Source: Bacillota bacterium
GTDB taxonomy: Bacteria; Bacillota; Negativicutes; Sporomusales; UBA7701
Direction: 5' to 3'
NCBI GenBank assembly: GCA_023415075.1
Contig: JAEZLU010000179.1
Coordinates: forward strand, 1-10,027
Length of the DNA stretch: 10,027 bases
Shown here one piece after another: positions 5,346-10,027 of this stretch. The translations under genes were made by a program, and so were the position numbers. The stretch's first letter is position 1; each line of letters opens with the position of its first letter. Below the pieces are notes generated by a model. The model was not told the DNA's origin. It saw only the letters and a program-made list of their open reading frames with translations, and made no database searches.

Positions 5346-6631
5346 ACGAGAAAGTGCAGCCCTGCCACTGCCTGAAAGGCGAACTGACAATCCCCGGCGA
5401 CAAGTCTGTTTCCCACCGGAGCGTCATGCTGGCCGGCCTGGGTGAGACTCCCGTGCGCATACGAAATTTCCTGGCTGCGGCCGACTGCTGGTCGACCGTC
5501 AAGTGCATGCAGGCCCTTGGGGTCACAGTCGACCAGGTGGCCGCCGACGAGCTTATCGTCAAAGGCAACGGCCTGTACGGCCTGAGCGAACCGGCCGATA
5601 TCCTTGACGCCGGCAACTCTGGCACTACTATGCGTCTATTAACAGGCATCCTGGCCGGCCAGCCTTTTTTTAGCGTGCTCACCGGCGACGGCTCGCTCAG
5701 GCGGCGGCCGATGGCCCGGATTATCGCCCCGCTGGCCAAGATGGGCTGCAGGATATACGGGCGGGATGGGGCGCGCTACGCGCCGCTGGCCATCGTACCG
5801 GCCGATTCTATTCACGGCATCGACTATGTCATGCCGGTAGCCAGCGCCCAGGTCAAGTCGGCGCTTCTCTTGGCCGGCATTTTTGCCGATGGCTCCAGCC
5901 GCGTGACCGAGCCTTATCCGTCCCGCGACCACACCGAACGCATGCTGCAGGCCTTCGGGGTCAAGGTGCGCCGTAGCGGTACCACCGTACGGCTCGACCC
6001 AGTACAGGAACTGAAAGCGCCGCCGGTCATCGACGTGCCCGGCGACATAAGCTCGGCCGCCTTCTGGCTGGTGGCGGCGACCATTATAGCCGGCAGCCGG
6101 TTGCGTCTGAACAATGTCGGCATAAACCCCACCAGGACCGGGATTATCGACGTTCTCAGGCGAATGGGCGCCAACATTGAAATAACTAACGAGCGCCAGG
6201 CCGGCGGCGAACCGGTAGCTGACCTCATTGTCGAGTCAGCCGGCCTTACCGGCACGACGATCGAAGCCGAAATCCTGCCCCGCCTGATTGACGAAGTTCC
6301 TGTGCTAACAGTGGCTGCTCTCTTTGCCCGCGGCCGCACCGTCATCAGCGGCGCCGAGGAACTCAGGGTCAAGGAGAGCGACCGTCTTAAGGCGATCACC
6401 AGCGAACTCGCCAAAATGGGGGCGGTAATCACCGAAACGGCCGACGGCCTAATAATCGACGGTCCGCAGACCCTTGGTTCCGCCCTCTGCGACGCCCACG
6501 ACGATCACCGCATGGCCATGTCCCTGGCGGTAGCCGGCATGGCGGCCGCAGGGGTCGAAATAGCGGCCGCCGAATGTGTGGCCATTTCCTATCCCGGCTT
6601 TTTCGCTGAGCGCGCGCAATTAGCGCTATAG
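5342..6631 (+). CDS. aroA: 3-phosphoshikimate 1-carboxyvinyltransferase (EPSP synthase), class II-like
   Basis: The product is 429 aa, the usual length. It joins phosphoenolpyruvate to shikimate-3-phosphate in the cytoplasm, the sixth step of the shikimate pathway. Seen in order: PGDKSVSHRS (18-27, K21 in the active site), DAGNSGTTMRLL (89-100), SAQVK (168-172), RDHTE (195-199), NPTR (262-265), the LIDEVPVL segment with catalytic-type D317, KESDR (344-348) and DDHRMAMS (387-394). The four motifs GDKx, SAQxK, RxHxE and NxTR are those published for class II, glyphosate-tolerant enzymes. The Gly of the NSGT loop (G94), often replaced by Ala in tolerant enzymes such as CP4, is kept here. It is the first gene of a run aroA-cmk-plsC-lytS-lytT, with cmk starting 20 nt after its stop. 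The family call is very secure; herbicide tolerance is inference. Confidence 0.97.
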   Translation: MNEKVQPCHCLKGELTIPGDKSVSHRSVMLAGLGETPVRIRNFLAAADCWSTVKCMQALGVTVDQVAADELIVKGNGLYGLSEPADILDAGNSGTTMRLLTGILAGQPFFSVLTGDGSLRRRPMARIIAPLAKMGCRIYGRDGARYAPLAIVPADSIHGIDYVMPVASAQVKSALLLAGIFADGSSRVTEPYPSRDHTERMLQAFGVKVRRSGTTVRLDPVQELKAPPVIDVPGDISSAAFWLVAATIIAGSRLRLNNVGINPTRTGIIDVLRRMGANIEITNERQAGGEPVADLIVESAGLTGTTIEAEILPRLIDEVPVLTVAALFARGRTVISGAEELRVKESDRLKAITSELAKMGAVITETADGLIIDGPQTLGSALCDAHDDHRMAMSLAVAGMAAAGVEIAAAECVAISYPGFFAERAQLAL

Positions 6632-6641
6632 TTCGACCGAC

Positions 6642-6646
6642 GGAGG
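6642..6646 (+). promoter_or_regulatory. Ribosome binding site deciding the cmk start
   Basis: GGAGG lies 5 nt before ATG 6652 but only 2 nt before the overlapping in-frame ATG 6649, so translation more likely starts at 6652. Confidence 0.7.
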
Positions 6647-6651
6647 AAATG

Positions 6652-7329
6652 ATGAGAAAACTGATTGTTGCCATCGATGGACCGGCCGGCGCCGGCAAAA
6701 GCACGGTAGCCAAACTGCTGGCCCAGCGGCTGGGCTATACCTATATCGACACCGGGGCCATGTACCGGGCCGTTACCTGGGAAGTCATGCGCCGCCACTT
6801 GACGGCCACCGAGGTCGACGGCGTGGTCGAAACCGCCCGCTCGCTCAATCTGCGTCTTGATTACATCGACGGCAAGACTGTCGTCCATGTCGACGACATA
6901 AATATAACCGAGGATATCCGCTCGCCTGAGGTTTCCCGCCTGGTGGCCGAAGTCTCGAAAATCGGCGGCGTCCGCGCGGCGATGGTGAGCCTGCAGCGCC
7001 AGCTGGCCAGTTTCGGCGGCGTGGTCATGGACGGACGCGATATCGGTACGCATGTTCTGCCGAACGCCGACATAAAAATCTTTCTGACAGCATCGATCGA
7101 AGAACGGGCCCGGCGACGTTGGCTGGAGCTTTGTGACCGGGGTTACGCGGTCGATATCACGGAACTTCAGCAGGAAATCGCCGCCCGCGACAAGGCCGAC
7201 TGCGAACGGGATATCGCCCCGCTTATCCAGGCGGCTGACGCCACATACCTCGATACCACCGCCCTTACCATTCCCCAGGCGGTCGACAAGATTCTCGGCA
7301 TCAGCGAGGCGAAGGCCAGTGTTTTATAA
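6652..7329 (+). CDS. cmk: Cytidylate kinase
   Basis: The product is 225 aa, the normal size for bacterial CMP kinases. It transfers phosphate from ATP to CMP or dCMP in the cytoplasm, recycling CMP released by RNA decay and phospholipid synthesis. Seen: the P-loop DGPAGAGKST (9-18, K16), YIDTGAMYRAV (31-41, the CMP-binding region with D33 and R39), the GRDIGTHVLPNADIKIFLTA stretch (128-147) with D130, and the C-terminal RDIAPLIQAADA (186-197). The P-loop near the N-terminus and the DGRDIGT motif distinguish CMP kinase from thymidylate and adenylate kinases. Its 3' end overlaps the GTG start of plsC by 11 nt, implying translational coupling. The pairing with plsC is common in Firmicutes and makes sense, since CDP-diacylglycerol pathways release CMP. 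Confidence 0.97.
   Translation: MRKLIVAIDGPAGAGKSTVAKLLAQRLGYTYIDTGAMYRAVTWEVMRRHLTATEVDGVVETARSLNLRLDYIDGKTVVHVDDINITEDIRSPEVSRLVAEVSKIGGVRAAMVSLQRQLASFGGVVMDGRDIGTHVLPNADIKIFLTASIEERARRRWLELCDRGYAVDITELQQEIAARDKADCERDIAPLIQAADATYLDTTALTIPQAVDKILGISEAKASVL
7306..7309 (+). promoter_or_regulatory. Ribosome binding site supporting the plsC GTG start
   Basis: GAGG lies inside cmk, 9 nt before GTG 7319. The plsC frame stays open further upstream, but the protein before this point is a shadow of cmk with no PlsC similarity. Confidence 0.5.
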
Positions 7330-7921
7330 CATAGCCCATCCGATTGTTCGTTTTTTCCTGCGGCTTTTTTTTCGCTTACAGGTCAGCGGCCTGGAGAACA
7401 TTCCGGCCGGCGGCGTCATCGTCGCCCCCAATCATATTGGCAATTTCGACCCGCCGGTGCTCGGCTGCGCCCTGCCGGTAAGTCGTCGCATTCATTTCAT
7501 GGCCAAGGAAGAACTGTTTAAAAACCCGCTCGTCCGCTGGGTGATAACTCACTTGTGCGCTTTCCCGGTCCGCCGGGGTACCGCTGACCGCGGTGCCATC
7601 CGCAGCGCCCTGAATCTGCTGGCAGCCGGCGAAGCGGTAGGTATTTTCCCGGAAGGAACCCGCAGCAAGACCGGGCAGCTTGGCAAGCCGGAGGCCGGTC
7701 TGGCGATGATTGCCGGCAAGGCCGCCGTGCCTGTCGTGCCGACCGCGGTTTTTGGCACCAACAAAATTCTTAAAGACGGTCACATCCTGCCGCCGATCAG
7801 GGTAGTATTCGGCTCGCCCCTTTACCTGAGCCCCGGACGCAATGACAAGGAGGCCCTGGAAGAGTTCAACGCCGCCGTGATGCGGGCGATTGCCCGCCTG
7901 CTGGCGGGCGAAGGGAGTTGA
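7319..7921 (+). CDS. plsC: 1-acyl-sn-glycerol-3-phosphate acyltransferase
   Basis: The product is 200 aa, typical of Firmicute PlsC. It acylates lysophosphatidic acid to phosphatidic acid at the inner face of the membrane. The catalytic HX4D motif is NHIGNFDPP (38-46, H39 and D44), and the substrate-binding motif is FPEGTRS (110-116). A hydrophobic, aromatic N-terminus (IVRFFLRLFFRL, 9-20) fits membrane attachment. A middle segment FMAKEELFKNPLVRW (60-74) is also typical of the family. The GTG start at 7319 is chosen because the protein from there aligns with the usual N-terminus (FYNIAHPIVRFF) and the upstream frame lies inside cmk. It overlaps cmk by 11 nt and ends 5 nt before lytS. Confidence 0.95.
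   Translation: MFYNIAHPIVRFFLRLFFRLQVSGLENIPAGGVIVAPNHIGNFDPPVLGCALPVSRRIHFMAKEELFKNPLVRWVITHLCAFPVRRGTADRGAIRSALNLLAAGEAVGIFPEGTRSKTGQLGKPEAGLAMIAGKAAVPVVPTAVFGTNKILKDGHILPPIRVVFGSPLYLSPGRNDKEALEEFNAAVMRAIARLLAGEGS
7913..7917 (+). promoter_or_regulatory. Ribosome binding site deciding the lytS start
   Basis: GGGAG at the end of plsC is 9 nt before ATG 7927. The in-frame TTG at 7918 directly abuts it and cannot use it. Confidence 0.7.
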
Positions 7922-7926
7922 CAGCC

Positions 7927-9624
7927 ATGCAGGAAAACCTGTCGATGATTCTGCTCCAGCGTATCGCCATTATCGCCGTTATCGCCTACATCTTTTCCCA
8001 GACAAAAGCTTTCCGCTTAATGTTCAAGGAACTGACGACCTATCGGGAAAAAGCCATACTTATCGCCCTTTTTTCCTCAATATCGATCGCCGGCACCTAC
8101 CTGGCCATCCCCATCGAGGGCGGCCTGGCCAACGTCCGCGACACCGGCAGCATTGTCGCCGGCCTCCTGGGCGGACCGGTAGTCGGTGCGGCCACCGGTA
8201 TCATTAGCGGCCTGCACCGCATTTCCCTCGGCGGGTTCAGCGCCCTGGCCTGCGGCCTGGCAACCATGGTCGGCGGCATTGCCGCCGGCTACATTCACAG
8301 CCGCATGAACCCCAAGACCCCGGACTGGATTGTCGGCGTCGGCACCGGCGTCGGCATCATCCTGTTCAGCATGGGCCTCATACTGGCCACCTGTGAGCCG
8401 TTTGCCGCCGCCTGGGCCCTCGTGACCAGCGTTACTATCCCGATGTCACTTGCCAACGCCGTTGGCATTTCGGTATTTATGATAATCACCCATAACGCCC
8501 GCGAGCACCAGACCCGCATTGGCGCCCTCCAGACCCACAAGGCCCTGCGGATTGCCAACGCCGCACTGCCCTATTTCCGCCAGGGCCTCAACCCGGTGTC
8601 GGCCGAGAAAGTGGCCATAACCATCCGTAGTATGACCTCGGCCGGGGCGGTGGCGATCACCAATCGGGAAGAGGTGTTGGCCCATGTCGGTCTGGGAGAG
8701 GAGCATCACAGCCCGGGTAACCAGCTGATGACCAGCGCCACTAAGGCCTGCCTGGAAGCCGGCCAGATCACTGTGGCCCAGACGGCCGGTGAAATCGGCT
8801 GCTGCCATGAAAACTGCCCGCTGAAGTCGGCGGTAATAGTGCCCCTGTACTGCCGTGACGAAATCGTCGGCACCCTCAAACTGTACTACGCACGTGAAGA
8901 AGCAATGACCGCCTTGGACATCGAGTTTGCCCAGGGCCTTGGCCAGATATTCAGCACTCAACTCGAACTCGCCAGCCTCGAGCAGATAACCGAGCTGGCC
9001 GCCAAAGCCGAGCTCAAGGCCCTGAGGGCCCAGATAAACCCCCATTTCCTCTTTAACGCTCTCAACACCATTGTGTCGATGTGCCGCACCAACCCCGAAG
9101 AAGCCCGCAACCTGATAATCGAACTCAGCGACTTTTTCCGGCGTAGCCTCAAAACCTCCCGTGACTTTGTCACCCTGCGGGAAGAAATCGAACACGTTGA
9201 TTCCTACCTGACACTGGAAAAAGCCCGGTTTGGACCGCGGCTGACAATTATCAAAAACATCGGCAGCGACGTCATGAACATCATGATGCCGACCTTCACC
9301 CTCCAGCCGCTGGTAGAGAACGCCGTCAAGCACGGCCTCTTAGCCAAGGAAGAGGGCGGCACGGTTAGCATCACCGCCGAGCGCAGCGGCAATTTCGTAA
9401 ATATCGCCATCGCTGACGACGGTGCCGGCATTTCCCGCGCCCTCCTCAAACAAGTTCTCGTCACCGGCTTCGGCAAAGGCGCCGGTGTTGGTCTCTCCAA
9501 CGTCAACGAACGCCTCAAGAACATCTACGGTCCGAAGTATGAACTGGAAATCGACAGCGTCGAGGGGCAGGGAACAACGGTAAGGTTTACTATTCCGGCC
9601 GCCGCCCGGGGAGTGGTGGCATGA
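7927..9624 (+). CDS. lytS: LytS/BtsS-type sensor histidine kinase (5TM-5TMR_LYT, GAF, His kinase, HATPase)
   Basis: The product is 565 aa, like E. coli BtsS and Bacillus LytS. Residues about 8-187 form five or six membrane segments of the 5TM-5TMR_LYT sensor. A GAF-like domain (about 205-345) contains GCCHENCPLKSAVIVPL (291-307). A short helical linker precedes the LytS-type phosphoacceptor motif AQINPHFLFNALNTI (368-382, H373). The ATPase domain has the N box QPLVENAVKHG (460-470), DDGAGIS (497-503) and GVGLSNVNERL (520-530). R71, R98 and C109 fall one residue before the positions I recall for the BtsS pyruvate pocket (R72, R99, C110), while the fourth, S113, is Ala (A112) here. Bacillus LytST and E. 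coli BtsSR control pyruvate uptake; a role in sensing pyruvate or a similar carboxylate is inferred. Its stop overlaps the response regulator start by 4 nt. Confidence 0.95.
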   Translation: MQENLSMILLQRIAIIAVIAYIFSQTKAFRLMFKELTTYREKAILIALFSSISIAGTYLAIPIEGGLANVRDTGSIVAGLLGGPVVGAATGIISGLHRISLGGFSALACGLATMVGGIAAGYIHSRMNPKTPDWIVGVGTGVGIILFSMGLILATCEPFAAAWALVTSVTIPMSLANAVGISVFMIITHNAREHQTRIGALQTHKALRIANAALPYFRQGLNPVSAEKVAITIRSMTSAGAVAITNREEVLAHVGLGEEHHSPGNQLMTSATKACLEAGQITVAQTAGEIGCCHENCPLKSAVIVPLYCRDEIVGTLKLYYAREEAMTALDIEFAQGLGQIFSTQLELASLEQITELAAKAELKALRAQINPHFLFNALNTIVSMCRTNPEEARNLIIELSDFFRRSLKTSRDFVTLREEIEHVDSYLTLEKARFGPRLTIIKNIGSDVMNIMMPTFTLQPLVENAVKHGLLAKEEGGTVSITAERSGNFVNIAIADDGAGISRALLKQVLVTGFGKGAGVGLSNVNERLKNIYGPKYELEIDSVEGQGTTVRFTIPAAARGVVA

Positions 9625-10027
9625 ACCAGAGCCTTATCATAAGGGTCATGGTGGTCGACGACGAAGAGCCGGCCCGTAGCGAAATCAAATATCTGCTTGA
9701 GCAGCACGCCGACGTCTGCGTGGTCTGCGAGGCCGGCAACTACCAGGATGCCCTGGCGGCTGTCCGCCAGTGCCGACCGCATCTTGTTTTTCTCGATATC
9801 GAGATGCCTGGCATGAACGGCATTCATGTCGCCGAAAAGATCTCAGAGATCCTTCAGCCTTTCATCGTCTTTGCCACCGCCCACGAGGAATTCGCCATCA
9901 AAGCCTTCGACCTTAACGCCGTCGACTATCTACTCAAACCGTTCGCCGCCAAGCGGGTAGAGCAATGCATAAACAAGGTGCGCTCCCTGCTCGCGGCCCG
10001 TGCGCCGGTTGCTGTGAGTGCTCCGGT
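9621..10027 (+). CDS. lytT: LytTR-family response regulator, receiver domain (3' end outside window)
   Basis: The frame is open from ATG 9621 to the right edge and gives 135 residues. The start overlaps the kinase stop as ATGA, with GGGGAG at 9608-9613 as Shine-Dalgarno. The receiver domain is complete: acidic pair D13/D14 in VMVVDDEEPAR, phosphoacceptor D59 in VFLDIEMPGMNG, T86 in FATAHEEFAIKAF, and K106 in VDYLLKPF. The AHEEFAIKAFDLNAVDYLLKPF type of sequence is characteristic of regulators with a C-terminal LytTR DNA-binding domain, and the partner kinase is LytS-type. The LytTR domain itself is not visible, since it would begin past the window. After phosphorylation by the adjacent kinase it should bind DNA and control transcription. 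Naming as lytT follows the Bacillus usage and depends on context. Confidence 0.92.
   Translation, partial: MNQSLIIRVMVVDDEEPARSEIKYLLEQHADVCVVCEAGNYQDALAAVRQCRPHLVFLDIEMPGMNGIHVAEKISEILQPFIVFATAHEEFAIKAFDLNAVDYLLKPFAAKRVEQCINKVRSLLAARAPVAVSAP

Noticed and set aside
8446..9333. 295-aa minus-strand frame opposite lytS
   Set aside because: Shadow of the kinase, whose GAF, His and ATPase motifs are unambiguous on the plus strand.
1..10027. Very frequent GCCGGC/GGCCGG words as possible repeat elements
   Set aside because: They fall in frame in many genes as Ala-Gly and similar codons and follow from GC-rich codon use; they show no regular spacing.

Overview
The window looks like the chromosome of an endospore-forming, GC-rich Firmicute, probably an anaerobe of the Sporomusaceae/Negativicutes type. 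That placement is inference: it rests on a spore maturation gene (spmB) next to rluB, the order HI0933-family flavoprotein, aroA, cmk, plsC, and heavy GC codon use (roughly 60% G+C by eye). All genes are on the + strand and tightly packed. I see no mobile elements, CRISPR arrays, tRNAs or rRNAs.

Layout. (1) 1-214: the 3' end of spmB, closed by a strong intrinsic terminator. (2) 285-3316: an FAD-dependent oxidoreductase of the TrmFO/MnmG-like fold carrying a CxxCxxxC cluster, then a PyrK-like FAD/[2Fe-2S] electron-transfer protein with a Cys-rich N-terminus, then rluB (23S rRNA pseudouridine synthase). This unit ends at a bulged terminator hairpin. (3) 3418-5237: an HI0933/YhiN-family flavoprotein, then an unrecognised membrane-anchored protein preceded by a hairpin. 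(4) 5238-5341: an AT-rich promoter region. (5) 5342-10027: aroA, cmk, plsC, a LytS-type sensor kinase and its LytTR-type response regulator, spaced so closely (20 nt, overlap, 5 nt, overlap) that they read as one operon. The regulator runs off the right edge.

How the genes fit together. The conserved core joins sporulation (spmB), ribosome modification (rluB), aromatic amino acid synthesis (aroA), nucleotide metabolism (cmk) and phospholipid synthesis (plsC). Two additions stand out. One is the flavoprotein plus PyrK-like pair between spmB and rluB, which looks like an NAD(P)H-linked redox module of unknown substrate. The other is a lytST two-component system at the end of the aroA-cmk-plsC run. 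Its sensor keeps the Arg/Arg/Cys spacing that I recall for the pyruvate pocket of E. coli BtsS. The redox pair is the best candidate here for an undescribed system, although each protein resembles known families.
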